NCBI GenBank assembly: GCA_052174495.1
Contig: JBQMRR010000029.1
Location: forward strand, 1-64,000
DNA length: 64,000 bases
Direction: 5' to 3'
Source of the DNA: Arsenophonus sp052174495
GTDB lineage: Bacteria; Pseudomonadota; Gammaproteobacteria; Enterobacterales; Enterobacteriaceae
A program made the position numbers and the translations under genes. Under the pieces are notes generated by a model. The model saw only the letters and a list, made by a program, of their open reading frames with translations, did no database searches and was not told where the DNA came from. This document shows positions 11,833-23,393 of the stretch, piece after piece. Positions within the stretch are counted from its first letter, which is position 1. Each line of letters starts with the position of its first letter.

Positions 11833-12914
11833 GAAACATATTTTAATTACTGATGTGTATCTGTCTTTATCGGTTTGGGGGTTATTTATTATATTATTGA
11901 ATATACTAATGATAGTATATTAGTTATTGATAGTTTGACTTATGCTAGTAATCTAGAAATATTAGGATCAGTGAGAGAAAGCTATCACTATGATTTTTCT
12001 TAAATAAATATTTATAATAGATATCCGTTTAATAAAATTTTTCAGAAATATTAACCTAATGCTGTTATGCATTTAGCAGCAGAAAATCATATCGATTGGC
12101 CGATCGATGGATCAGCTCGTCTTTATTGAAGACAATATTGTTAGTACTTATTTTATTGAAGGCACCTTGTAATTATTGAAATCATTTAAACCAGCACAAA
12201 AATAATTATTTTGTTTTCATTATATCTACTAATGATGATGGTTTATGGTGATCTTTATGCAAGTTGAAGGTTATTTACAGAAATAACTTATTATGCATAG
12301 CAAGTAATAATATAGGCCCCCATTCTTATTTAGTTTTAAAGACCTCTAAGTGATCATTTAATCATATAACCTTGGCTCGTACTTATGAATTACTAATTTT
12401 GCTGACCAATTACTTAATTGATTATGATCCTTATCATACTATCCTGAAAATTAATTCCTTTAATGATTTTGAGCGTGATATCTAAAAAATCATTGCCTAT
12501 TTATGGTTAAGGTGAACAGATAGGTGATTGGTTTCATATTAAATATCATTCGCGTGTATTATATTTAGTTATTAGTCAAGCGGATGTAGTTAAGACTTAT
12601 AATATTTCTATGGATATAATGAACGTAAAATATTAATGCGGTAAACATAAATGATGCCTTCTAGAAGAATTATGTCCGGTTAAGTCTTAAAGAATGACTA
12701 ACTATCCTTATATAATCACATATCTCGCTAATCATCTAGGTTATAATATGCATTATGCTATTGGGATGTTAGCAAAATAGAATAAGAGTTAGGATAGAAG
12801 CTACAAGATAGCTTTAAATCAGGTATTTACAAAACCGTTGAATGATATTTTAGCAATAAATCGTTTGCATCCATCTATAAAATGGTTTATATGCATGTGA
12901 ACGTTTAGGAATTG
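11832..12914 (+). pseudogene. rffG: rffG/wecG-type dTDP-glucose 4,6-dehydratase, degenerate
   Basis: Decayed RffG, which makes dTDP-4-keto-6-deoxyglucose. The N-terminus reads HILIT then GFIG-like residues, followed by VIDSLTYASNLEIL near 11925 (family: NVDKLTYAGNLESL). NAVMHLAAENHID near 12059 matches the AVMHLAAESHVDRS motif. ACERLGIVIS lies at the end. Frameshifts and stops are scattered throughout. Confidence 0.87.
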
Positions 12915-12938
12915 TAATATCATAGATAATGAGGAAAG

Positions 12939-13820
12939 ATGATAAAAGGTATTGTTTTAGCTAGTAGTTCTGAAATCTATTCATACTCCATTATGGAATG
13001 TATCTCTAAACAACCTGTTACTTATACAATAAGCCGATGATTTACTATCTGTTTTCAGTGTTAATATTATCTGGTATTAGAGAAATATTAATTATTTCCA
13101 TACTTGAAGATCTACCTGATTATCAGCGTTTACTTAGCGAGGATGAGGATTTTTAGTGTTTATTTCGATTATGTCGTAGAAATCCTAGTCAGATGGATTT
13201 GAGCAGGTATTTTGATCGGTAAAAATTCATGGATGATAATTTTTTCTGTTTGATATTAGGTGAAACTATCTGTTTTAAACAGGCTTTTATCCTTAAATTG
13301 AAATCAAGGTTTTTGTTCATTAATCAAAAACAACAATTTTTATATATTAGGTGATTGATTCTAAACGTTTTATGGTAGTTGAGTTTGATGAACAGTTAAA
13401 AATGCTTTCTTTTGAAGAAAGTTCCAGCAACCTAAATTTAACTGGGTCACTTACTGATATCTATTTTTATGATAATCAAATAATTAATGATATTAAACAA
13501 ATTAAACTTCACCACGTAGGGAGCTTGATATTATCTTTATGAATAAAATATATCTTGATTGTAGTGAGCTATAGTTTAGCTATTAGATCATGGATTTGGC
13601 TGGCTAAGATACTGATGACAGCTTTATTCAAGTGAATATGTTTGTGCAAACTATTCAAAAACGGCAGTAATTTAAAATCGCTTCTCTGGAAGCGAGTCGT
13701 CTGGCATAATAGTTGGTTAACGGATAAACAGATAGAAAATAAGCAGAAAAACTGACATAAATTAATTACGATGAATATTTCTAGGATTTTCTGCATGGCT
13801 TGCCAAGCCCAATATTGAAG
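12939..13820 (+). pseudogene. rffH: rffH (glucose-1-P thymidylyltransferase), degenerate
   Basis: Dead RffH, which makes dTDP-glucose. A relic ribosome site GAGGAAAG precedes MIKGIVLASSSEIY, the ruined nucleotide-binding signature (family: MKGIILAGGSGTRL, so the GGSGTR motif itself is lost). Later pieces are EEIDITEKPIIPKSKF-region relics near 13290-13310, and NMFVQTIQKRQ with FKIASLEAS near 13630-13690 (family: ATFVETIEKRQGFKIACLEE). A 63-codon open stretch near 13351 is only a fragment of it. Confidence 0.86.
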
Positions 13821-13839
13821 TACTCAGTTTAAAAAAGTA

Positions 13840-14490
13840 GTTTTAAGCGTAAAATTGGTAAATTATATTTTATATTCAATATGCTAATTATTTCATTAAG
13901 TCAATTTATTGACTACGATATTATGTAGGGTAAAATTACTACTGCGGATACTGAATTGATTGATGTAACTTTAGATATGAGTTTTGGCTGCTAGAAGGTA
14001 AGGAAGTCAATTTTTATCTGAATATAGCTAGCAGAATAAAAATCATAGTTTAGATCTAGATGTAGGGATTGAAAATATTGAAAATTAAAAAATATTTTGC
14101 AGATACAGCTTTTTTACATAGCCGTTTCGTTTGCTCTAGTAATATTGATAGATAATTCCCGTTTTTATTCTATTTTCCTTGAAAAACTATTGAAGGTACT
14201 TTTGATGATCTTTGTTTATTAGTTAATATTATAGGTAAGGAAATAATACGACTTTATCAGCATTAGGAACTTCTAGTTAAAAAAGAAACGCGTGTTGGTA
14301 TATTATCAACAGATTTACCCTATTAGGAAAAAGGAGTTAGTAAATAATTATTAACAGCAGTATGCAAATGGTATAAGCAGAAAGAAATGTAGAGATTAAG
14401 GATAGAAACTCAAATCAGTAATATTGTTGCTATATATCTGAATTCGCAGATGGGTGCACAAATTGGAAGTGTAGCTTATTAGTTCTATTG
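13840..14490 (+). pseudogene. wecD: wecD/rffC (dTDP-fucosamine acetyltransferase), degenerate
   Basis: Remains of the GNAT-fold acetyltransferase making dTDP-4-acetamido-4,6-dideoxygalactose (TDP-Fuc4NAc) for ECA. AFLHSRFVCSS near 14113 matches AFAQSRFRAPW. TIEGTFDDLCLLVN near 14186 matches VRGTFDHQCLIL, and ETRVGILSTDLPY near 14288 matches the ARIGLLA region. ETQISNIVAIYLNSQMGA ends it, matching RVATQMGNTAALKRY. Several stops. It lies directly upstream of intact wecE. Confidence 0.83.
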
Positions 14491-14498
14491 AGAATGAT

Positions 14499-15629
14499 AT
14501 GATTCTTTTTAATAAACCACCGGTTATTGGTACTGAATTAAATTATATCCAAGAAGCTATGCAGACTGGCAAGTTATCTGGTAATGGTCAGTTTACTCAG
14601 CGTTGCGAGAAGTGGATAGAGAAGCATTTTCAGTGTTTAAAAGCGTTGTTGACACCTTCTTGTACCGCATCTTTAGAAATGGCGACAATTTTGCTTAATA
14701 TTAAACCTGGCGATGAAGTCATTATGCCAAGTTTTACTTTTGTTTCTACCGCTAATGCCTTTGTGCTAAGAGGCGCAACGATTGTATTCATCGATATACG
14801 TCCTGATACCATGAATATAGATGAGAATAAAATTGAAGCAGCAATCACTGCTAAAACTCGTGCTATTGTTCCTGTTCACTATGCTGGTGTGGCTTGTGAA
14901 ATGGATGTCATTATGGGATTAGTAAAAAAATACCATCTTTATCTTGTTGAAGATGCGGCTCAAGGTGTTATGTCCACTTATAAAGGAAAGGCGCTTGGTA
15001 CGATAGGGCATATTGGTTGTTATAGTTTCCATGAAACAAAAAATTACTCATCTGGTGGAGAAGGAGGAGCCATATTGATTAATGAACCTTCACTTATTAA
15101 GCGAGCAGAAATTGTGCGAGAAAAAGGCACGAATCGCAGTCAGTTTTTTCGCGGCCAAGTTGATAAATATACCTGGCAAGATATTGGTTCCAGCTACTTA
15201 ATGTCAGAGCTGCAAGCTGCTTATTTATGGGCGCAATTAGAACAGGCAAATAAAATTAATCAGAGTAGGTTAGCATTATGGAAAATATATTATGAGGCAC
15301 TTAAACCTTTAGCTGAAATAGGTAAATTAGAGTTAGCTGTTATACCAGTAAATCTAGAACATAATGCTCATATGTTCTATATCAAATTAAAAGATTTTAA
15401 ACAAAGAACTGCATTCAATAAGCATATGCAAACAGCAAATATTTTGTCAGTATTTCATTATGTTCCTTTACACTCTAGTCCAGCAGGTTATAAATTTGGC
15501 CGTTTTCACGGTAATGATTACTATACAACAAAAGAAAGTGTTCGTTTAGTTCGTTTACCAATATTTTATAATCTTACTGATGAAGAACAGCAGCAAGTGA
15601 TTAATCAAATCCAATCTTTTTTTGCTTAA
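14499..15629 (+). CDS. wecE: dTDP-4-amino-4,6-dideoxygalactose transaminase WecE, intact
   Basis: Full-length 376-residue PLP aminotransferase of the DegT/DnrJ/EryC1/StrS family, the same length and very close in sequence to E. coli WecE. In ECA synthesis it transaminates dTDP-4-keto-6-deoxyglucose with glutamate to give dTDP-Fuc4N. The PLP-binding Asp lies in EDAAQG (Asp152). The Schiff-base lysine is Lys181 in SFHETKNYSSGGEGG. The TPSCTASLEMA phosphate-binding region and the REKGTNRSQFFRGQVDKY segment are intact. Every enzyme supplying its substrate and using its product is dead around it. The start follows a weak GAGAATGAT context. Selection must act on it, or decay has missed it by chance. 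Confidence 0.97.
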   Translation: MILFNKPPVIGTELNYIQEAMQTGKLSGNGQFTQRCEKWIEKHFQCLKALLTPSCTASLEMATILLNIKPGDEVIMPSFTFVSTANAFVLRGATIVFIDIRPDTMNIDENKIEAAITAKTRAIVPVHYAGVACEMDVIMGLVKKYHLYLVEDAAQGVMSTYKGKALGTIGHIGCYSFHETKNYSSGGEGGAILINEPSLIKRAEIVREKGTNRSQFFRGQVDKYTWQDIGSSYLMSELQAAYLWAQLEQANKINQSRLALWKIYYEALKPLAEIGKLELAVIPVNLEHNAHMFYIKLKDFKQRTAFNKHMQTANILSVFHYVPLHSSPAGYKFGRFHGNDYYTTKESVRLVRLPIFYNLTDEEQQQVINQIQSFFA

Positions 15630-15639
15630 TAGATCTTTA

Positions 15640-16890
15640 TCTAAAGCGTTTATTTAAATAGCTATTCAATCTTGAAAAGATTGAAGTAGGATTAGTCATA
15701 ATCAAATTATTAGTTATTTCTTTTAATCTTAGTGGTGTTAGTTAGTCGAAAAAATTTTCGTCAACTAATTACTGCACTGAGCGTTTTATTCGGTGAGTGT
15801 GGATTTTTAATGGCATGATTAAATATGTTACTGAATACATCAGACGCTAATAAAGTTAAGGGCTGTATTGGCGCTCCTCATGATCAATTATTTTAGGGTT
15901 TTAACCCTATGGACATTTATTTTTACTGTTTAGTTAATTTATCAGTCTGGCATGTATTTAATAATGCACATTATCAAATAGTTATTTATACTTTAGTATT
16001 AATGTAAATGGAGATTGCTTATGCGAATTACTTTTTGATAATACTAAAAGGTTATCATGATGCGAAAGGTAACACACTATCAATTATAGTTTGTAGCTTA
16101 GCAGATGTAATTGATTACTTATTTTTATTTTAGATTAAGTGGTTATCAAGGTACGCTAATAAGATTACCTTTAATTCCTGCATTAATTGTTGTACTAGCA
16201 GTGATCATGATCTTACGCATAAGCAACTATAAATTAGTTATATTTAAACTAAGTTAAAATACTGTTATTTGTCATCACTTAGCTAAATTCATTTTAATAG
16301 TGTTAAAAACTTCAGTTATGTTACGGTTGCTTATATTATGATGAGAAAATTATTGGCTAAGAGATATAGTTGGAATGAGATAGATATTGGGATGTAGTGA
16401 ATAGTATTCGCATGCTTATTTATAGTTTAAGACTGTATTTTACTGTTTATTTATACTAACCTTAGTATAAATTGTAGCATAAAAATGAGATTAGCGTAAA
16501 AGTTTTAAACCTTAAAAGTTTATTTTATCAGCAGTTGCGATAGTCATCCTTACTATATGGATAGTACGAGATTTGAAATTTGACTGCTTTTCAGATAAGT
16601 CTATCGCAATTCGCGATCTCTTTTCTTACCAGTTAATATTGGTGATGTATTGAAATTAGACGCTTATGTTTTTGCTTTTTTAGTTATTGCTAATACCGCA
16701 TTACAGTTTCTGTAATTAACAGAAGTGACTTAATTTGTGTTGTTAATGGATTTGTTTGTTGATTAATGCTAACTTACGGCATTTAAAGTGTTGTCTACAG
16801 ACTTAAATGGCAACTTATATTGTTTATATTATTTTGTAGTGCAAAAATGTAGTGGCGTATTTTATCTTTTACCGCAGGAAAAGATAAAAA
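15640..16890 (+). pseudogene. wzxE: wzxE (ECA lipid III flippase), degenerate
   Basis: Remains of the membrane flippase that moves the ECA repeat unit across the inner membrane. FRQLITALSVLFGECGFL near 15755 matches FRQLITVLGVLAGAGIF. A YIMMRKLLAxRYSWNEI-like run lies near 16330-16370. NLYCLYYFVVQKCSGVFYLL near 16815 matches the last membrane segment (YIVYFSLCCGVFLLW). Stops and frameshifts recur throughout. Confidence 0.84.
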
Positions 16891-16899
16891 TTTTAATTT

Positions 16900-17940
16900 A
16901 TGTATTAGCTCTGATATATTACATCATAACCAGGACAGTGTTAGAATTTTTTAAGGATATTTTATTTTTATTAATATTATTCCCACTTAAAATAGACAAT
17001 TTAAAGTTCTGAACTCTGATCTCACTCTAGCATTATGCTATTCACAACTATGCATTAATAGATTTGATAAAAGCGATTGTTAAAGTTATTGCTATATAAA
17101 CAAAATTAGATAGAAATTACAATTCTTTTTTATGGTTAGTTTAATGCATTAATTTGATTAATATCATTATTAGTAATGATACGTCAATAATAATTTTATG
17201 GTATATTTTATGTGTTCATCTCTTATGAGAAATCACTTATATTTAAAATTTAAATTATTTTATTATTTTGGCGTTTAATATTTAGACGGTCGATAGGACA
17301 TGTTTTACTATATGCGGAATTTTAATTATTTTTCTCAGTTAAATCTAATTATGCTAATATCGCTGCTTTATTTTCTATCTAAAATAGATTCAGCTTTAAC
17401 TGTTTATAAAAAACAATTAATCAAATTGATAAAGTGAAAATTTTACTCGATAAATCAGGTAATAAATTTAATCAATATGTCGAATGGTTACCAATAATCA
17501 AAAAGCAGTTTGCGGATCAGCCGATCGAAATTTTATTCTTATTGAAATATCATGTTAATAATTAAGTATATATTGAAAAAGTTATATAGGCTACAGGAAA
17601 ATATTTCCTAATAAAAAATGATAATTATTAAGAAAAAATGCCTTTTAATAATTATCTAAGTTTACTGCACTGAACTGTTGTAATTTAGATTACTTTTTTA
17701 AATTACAAGCAAGGTATAAGACATATTGTTCTATTAATTTAAGTTTATAATTCCTTTCATTATTAGCCGTAAAAATTATTTAGCCAGAATCTTATTGAAC
17801 AGTGTATATCTTTTTTATTTTATAATTCTGAATCAGATAAACGACAACTGGAACGATTTGACAGAAAATGATGTTAATGAATGGAAGTTAATAGGTTTCA
17901 ATCTTATTTTATTAATGTATTACAAGCTACATTAATATAG
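16900..17940 (+). pseudogene. wecF: wecF (TDP-Fuc4NAc transferase), degenerate
   Basis: Dead glycosyltransferase that adds Fuc4NAc to lipid II of ECA. ILLDKSGNKFNQYVEWL near 17440 matches ILVGNSGDRSNEHVAAL. QFADQPIEILFLLKYHVNN near 17508 matches QFGDTVKVVVPMGYPPNN. The 5' half is barely recognisable. Position between wzxE and wzyE supports the call. Confidence 0.78.
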
Positions 17941-19170
17941 ACAGGAAAGCAATGATGACTATGATGGAATTTGGTAGTCTATAAATTTCAAATTTAATTT
18001 CTCCGATATTAATTTTGATACTAACATATTGTGAATTTTGATAAGTAGACTTCAATTTTAATATCTTTTTCTCTACTTTATTTATTAGTATTTTATTTTA
18101 ATTTTCCATTAATAGGATTACTGGTTTTTAAATTTGATGTTAATATAATATTAACTAATATATTATGCATGTGTTTTTTCATCTATCAGTTTTTACATTG
18201 TTTATTATATCGGTTATAAAATCCGTTTTGGACAGGTGCTAAAGGATCTAATCAGTCGTTATTTACTATGAATGAAGTAAAGCAGTACTAACTTGTTTTT
18301 TAATCGATGTTTATTGCAAAATTAACAGTGATTACATTTTTTAAAATAGTTTTTACTATTTCATTTACAGTCCTATAGTCAAATTTTTTAGTAAAGTTTT
18401 AAGTTTACTATTAAATATTTTTTATTTTTATATCTGCAATATTGATTGCGTATTTTTGAAGCCAATTCAGTATTGTTGGTTATTTTGCTCTTTAGCAAAG
18501 TGTGATCTCTTTTGGATACTCACTTATCTAAACGTTGACGGAGCGCGGCCTAATATTATTATTGTTTTTTGCACTTTTCTTATTCATCATCATCGATTCG
18601 TGGTTAGAATAATTTATGGATACTAATTATCACTGGTATTATTGATATTTTGGTATGTTTTGGTTACCATTAAAGTGTTATGAATTAAATCTTAGTCCTG
18701 AATAGGATCTTGACTCTTCTCTATTTAATGAGATAATGTTATTATATCTTTTCTTCTTTCAAGAACTTAGTTCTTGTTGCTAGATAACTATGATAAAATC
18801 GAAGTATGTGATTTTATATTTTTATTACCACGTGACTATAGCTTGAGTAACCCTGATTCAATATTGAATTCAGCTAATTATTTTATCAGGCAAGCGTTTG
18901 ATTATTAAATAGTTTGCATTAGGTTTATAAAAAAGTTAGATTGACACTAATTGTTATAAAGCTTTTATTCTGTAAGTTTTCTATTTTTGTTTCTTTTTAA
19001 TACTGTTGTCCTAGTTTATTAAAATATAAACTCATTTGTATTGCGAGTGCTATTTTAAGTTTGGTATTTGTATTTTTTACAAAATTGGGTTTAATTCGTA
19101 TATACATCACTAATGATTCTAAAAATAAGCTAAATACTAGATTATTGGAGTAATCTATGAATCAAGAAGT
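17941..19170 (+). pseudogene. wzyE: wzyE (ECA polymerase), degenerate
   Basis: Relic of the multi-spanning ECA polymerase. FPLIGLLVFKFDVNI near 18100 matches FPLTSVLVFRFDVGV. Hydrophobic stretches follow, with the SANYF region near 18870 and a late RVVFF-like membrane segment near 18970. No frame stays open. Confidence 0.8.
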
Positions 19171-19885
19171 TATCTTAAAATAGGATATTTAGATCATCTT
19201 GTTTTGAATTTTTATGATAGAATTAATTCTTTAATTATTTATTTTTTTAGCTTAGCATGTTAAGCATAAAACATTGTTAGCTATCAATGTGAAAAATCCT
19301 AACCATAGGACAAGATCATGACTTAAATGTACTGCTAGTTGAAGTAGAATATCTTTATGCAGATAATATCAATATTCTTAAAGTGATTCGTTTTTAAAGT
19401 TCTAGAAGCAAAAGTTTCATGTATTGCAGTATTAATTTGCAGAAATCATTTATGATAACACAACTTAAAAAGTTGTTCTTGTGTTTCTGATTTTCTGGAA
19501 AGCGAAATTTCTTAAATAGATCAAAATAAACTTCGTACTCAGTAGTAGGTGAGTATTTTGTTACTAGCTAGGACGTTTATTTTAAACTAAAATAACATAA
19601 AATATTATATAAGCAGATAAAGCTAGTGGAGTAAAAATTGTTACGTATCAATGGGAGTTACTAAGGTAAAAATTTTTATCCGGTATTGTTAATGAATATA
19701 TACTCCGATGCGTTTTATATTGGAAAAAATGGTTCTCATGATGTTTTTACTGGAAATCTAAAAATGAGCACTTAAATTATAACAACAATTAGGATTAGAA
19801 TGGTTATATAGATTGCTTTTTCAGCTGAGTCGAATTAAACGACAGATAAAATTATTATGTTTTCTGCGAAAACATATATAGCGGT
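19157..19885 (+). pseudogene. wecG: wecG/rffM (UDP-ManNAcA transferase), degenerate
   Basis: Last ECA gene, for the enzyme that makes lipid II by adding ManNAcA. A relic start MNQEVI overlaps the wzyE end. YSDAFYIGKNGSHDVFTGN near 19697 matches HPDALYMGVGGTYDVFTGH. The closing basic stretch near 19820-19870 matches LLSQPSRIKRQLRLLRYL in shifted frames. Stops throughout. Confidence 0.84.
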
Positions 19886-20119
19886 AAATATTATTTTTAT
19901 TTGCTAATGATTCCCATCGCAATAGTACGCTTTAATTTCAATAGCTAATAAAATTTTCAAATTGCCAGGTTTTAAACATAACTTTAATTGATAACTGTTT
20001 TTCATTATTAGAAAATTAGTACTATTTTGATTACAGTTATAAACTTTTTATTTTTTATTGTTGAAACATATTTTTAGTAAAGAGCTATTATCTGTTATTT
20101 CACCATTAAGGTAAAATGG

Positions 20120-22440
20120 TGTTAAGTCCTTATTAAAAGGCAGGAATTGCTATAGGAAATCGGAATAAGACCTCAGTCATGGCTTTGAAGGAAGATATAT
20201 TCAAATTATTGTATTATGTTTAATAATTTAGTTAGCTTATTTATGGGCTCTACCAATAGGTTAGTCTGGTAAGACCTTTTTTGTATTACTGGTTTAGTAT
20301 ATTGTTGCTGGATTATTTCTTTTTTATTATGCGTTCAATGAGAGAGATAGTAATTTTGAAATTATTAGTGACGCTTCGCTTCATTTAATCATAAATATTT
20401 GAGTTCTTATTGGTAAGTTTAAGAGGATAGAGTTATTTGTTCATGTGAGGCATAGTATTAGAAATTTAGTGTAGCGGTTCAGGCTACACATTCAACCCTG
20501 ATCCTTCGTAAATCTATTCTCCATTCTTAAATTAGATGTTATTTGTTACTGCAAGGTCAAATAGGTAAAATCTCTTTATCCAGCCATCTTTCTAACTATA
20601 TGAAAGTAGATTAAATAGTATTAAAGTATTGTTTTTTGAATTACACTGCTTCGAACATTAACTCATAGCCTCACTGTCGCAAAAGTCGATATTCAAATTA
20701 AATTTATCATTCTTATTGACACCAATAAGATGACAGAATTAATAGGAGATGCCAGCCATTCTTCTCACTCTTTCTTCAGATTATTTATCCTGCAGGATAT
20801 TCGCTAAAACCCCCCTTCTCAATAAAATATCAAGGGTTTTATTAACGGCATCGCGACTCTCTGTTACTTTAAACTGCCTCTTTCCCTCACACAGCTCACC
20901 CTTAATTTTCTGTTATATGCCTTTGTGGAGTAATTTAGTACCAATGTTGTTTATGTACTCAATACCATTTATGCTGCGCACTTAAGAATATCTTTTTTAT
21001 TACATTTCAAAACTAAGAGTACCGTCTTCCGTAATAAGTCTAGTAGATATAGTTAAGTTCCGTGTTCACAGCAGGATATTGAGAAGTTTAGCTTAGCTTG
21101 ATTCTTATTTTTGATAACTACCTTTAATCCTAATGAGACCCTTATATATATGTGCAATGTGCTGATAATAGTGAGCAGCAGACAAAGATGATCAGCTTCC
21201 TGACAGGATTGTGTTATGTGCCATCAGGCAAGTAATAAATGTAGCGCATATCGCTTAAATCACGCAGGCACCCCTTGCCTGTGCTATCAAGCTATTAGCG
21301 TTTCAGTTTCCTAATGTAGGGGAATATTGGTAGAGAGTTAATGCGATTTTTACCGAGAAGAACTCGTATCTTCAAACTCTTCTTTATTAACAGTGCTATC
21401 GGATGCCTTACTAGCAATTACGGATGAATTTATACAAAAAGATTATAAGTAATATCTGCTTTTGTGGGGGGATATTTATAGAATAAACTTTTTATGACAT
21501 ATAGTCTCTTTGTTATTGATATCATTCATAAAATTAATAAACAGAATTACAATCACTATCTCAGAAACTATATCCATTAGAAATGAGCATAACTCTTATG
21601 TGAGAGGTCGCTGTTAGAATATCGGCGATCATAGGTGATTCCTATCTATATGAAATTTAGTTTCCTGAAGTATTTCCTATAATAGATTTTTCTGGTGGCT
21701 AGCTAGAAAGGCTTTTATTTATACTTTGTATTGTAGTATATTCTTATTAAGATATTGAATTAGTTTTTTATTACTTCTAGAGAAACAAAAAGCTATAAAC
21801 TATAGTTAAAAAACTATTAATAATATTTAATTGCAAATTTTGATTTTTTATATTGGTGCTAGTTTATAATTATGGGACTCTCTCTTAGAGAGATTTAGAC
21901 AAATATTAGTATATTTCTGCTGATACTTCTAAAGTAGGCATTATATAGTCAGATGCGGTGATTAATGTGCGCTACCTTACACTGAGTATTATCAGGTTGT
22001 AATAGTGGCATATATAGTGGCTGGCGTATGATTTATGCTTTAGGAAAAAATTTTAACTGTCAAATTTTTTTTGAAAGTAATAGAAAATGCTATGTCCACA
22101 TATGGTGTGTTATGTATTATGTTAACAATTTTTGTCTTAGTTGCCTCAGATCTTAATTATAATGATTCTTGATAATAAGCTATTTTTATGTATGTTTATA
22201 GTGTGAGTCTATTGCCTAGAAATGATAATATGGTTTGTTATTTTATTGAGTCAATTGCGTTTTCGACAAGTAGATTAATAGCGCTTATCTCAATATACTT
22301 TCAAATCAGTATTATTTCCTTACGTGAAATATTTTACCTTATTTTGGCGTGTGTGTTTGTTGGTATGGTAATTAATTCAGATATGTCTTTATCATTAATT
22401 ATTGGCGGTATATTTTATTGATTCTTTTTGTGATTAAAAA
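20120..22440 (+). pseudogene. yifK: yifK (amino-acid permease family), split by IS256
   Basis: Remains of the APC-family transporter YifK that follows wecG in E. coli. The first part reads LEGRYIQIIVL and, near 20300, YIVAGLFLFYYAF (family: LEARHIELIALGG, YIIAGLFVFFIMRSMGE). After the IS256 insertion it resumes near 21650. VVIVAYIVAG lies near 21990. The last quarter is a 77-codon open piece starting MYVYSVSLLPRNDNMVCYFI and ending DMSLSLIIGGIFY (family: VYVYSASVLPGMVPWFVI ... RMSLFVGIIFM). Confidence 0.86.
20401..21598 (-). mobile_element. IS256-family element, degenerate, in yifK
   Basis: Bounded by a decayed inverted repeat: GAGTTCTTATTGGTAAG at the left and AGAAATGAGCATAACTC at the right. 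The internal sequence parallels the copies at 1, 23394 and 38090. Transposase relics are on the minus strand. It is about 1.2 kb, shorter than sister copies, so it has lost internal DNA. Flanks are the two halves of yifK. Confidence 0.78.
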
Positions 22441-22536
22441 GGATAAAGAACAAGCAAATAATCTTTTTATTTAAAAGATTACTAGACAGAATGCGATTAA
22501 ATCCGTACTATCCCTCACTCTTAACCGCGGTGTTAA

Positions 22537-22611
<75 letters not shown>

Positions 22612-22682
22612 TATTTACTGCATGCTCTGTTACGGTGTAGCAGATTAATGTTGTATAAAATGAATTAAATTTTAAAGATTTT

Positions 22683-22757
22683 GGTGGCTATAGCTCAGTT
22701 GGTAGAGCCCCGGATTGTGATTCCGGTTGTCGTGGGTTCGAATCCCATTAGTCACCC
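22683..22757 (+). tRNA. hisR: tRNA-His (GTG), E. coli hisR equivalent
   Basis: Complete cloverleaf starting with the extra G-1 of histidine tRNAs paired to C73. The anticodon loop is TTGTGAT with anticodon GTG on a CCGGA/TCCGG stem, and the T arm is intact. The acceptor has one G-U pair from a C to T change. The 3' CCA is not encoded (AAT follows). It matches E. coli hisR almost base for base. Confidence 0.97.
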
Positions 22758-22779
22758 AATATTTATTTTAGTACAGTTT

Positions 22780-22876
22780 TCGAAGGTGATGGAATTAGTA
22801 GACGTGCTAGTTTAATTTAAAATGTTAGCATCTATAACTTACGGATAGATTAGTTCAAGCCTTCCTTTTTGCACCA
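22780..22876 (+). pseudogene. leuT: Degenerate tRNA-Leu (leuT relic)
   Basis: Third member of the tRNA cluster, decayed. The 5' half CGAAGGTGATGGAATTAGTA follows leuT closely, and the end still reads GCACCA. The anticodon arm has extra bases (CTAGTTTAATTTAAAATG) and no CAG anticodon. The acceptor and T stems no longer pair. Confidence 0.85.
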
Positions 22877-22939
22877 TAATATAAATAAGTTTTATACTTA
22901 TGTAAGGACATCGTTAAAAATAGAAATTTTTTTATTTTC

Positions 22940-23001
22940 TCTGAGTATAGCGCAATTGATTTTTGACAGTAGGTTAGAGGTTTTAATCCTCTCTTCCTAA
23001 C
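22940..23001 (+). pseudogene. proM: Degenerate tRNA-Pro (proM relic)
   Basis: Fourth member of the cluster. TATAGCGCA matches the D-arm region TAGCGCA of proM, and GAGGTTTTAATCCTC keeps the T-arm shape (GAGGTTCAAATCCTC). The anticodon arm with TGG is deleted and the acceptor stem does not pair. It is shorter than a tRNA. Confidence 0.75.
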
Positions 23002-23039
23002 TAAGTTTTAAAGAAATCTTATAATTATTGTCTATGCTA

Positions 23040-23393
23040 GCAATGGTTATTGGTAGCAATCCCTTGTGCTGTATACAATATAAGGGATTTTATCTACAGA
23101 AGTTTTCATAAAAAAGTAAACAGTCATAAAGATGAAAGAGACTATTTCCTCACTTCTTACTAACATAAAGCCGCATCTCATTAGTTAGCTGGAGACAATC
23201 TATCAGATGATATCGCGTTCATGCATTAAATCAACTCACTGCACTTTTATCCTTCCATATTGTCACACATAAACATGTTATCCGCTGAATATTCATTATA
23301 GTTATAGTGATATCGTTATAAATCCCCAGATTACATAAAATATTTAACAATCTTATTGGAAGTCCTCTAGGGAACTCTCCATAATAAGGATGG
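23040..23393 (+). mobile_element. IS1595-family 5' fragment
   Basis: Left part of the same IS1595 family as at 2495 and 33191. The relic transposase start is near AAGATGAAAGAGACTATTTCC. The match stops where an IS256 copy begins, and the 3' half is not found beyond that copy. Confidence 0.72.

Noticed and set aside
13569..13796. Minus-strand 75-codon frame in the rffH region
   Set aside because: The plus strand carries rffH relics; the reverse frame has no support.
20101..20121. Hairpin CACCATT/AATGGTG between wecG and yifK relics
   Set aside because: No T tract on either strand and it lies between two dead genes; kept out as a terminator.
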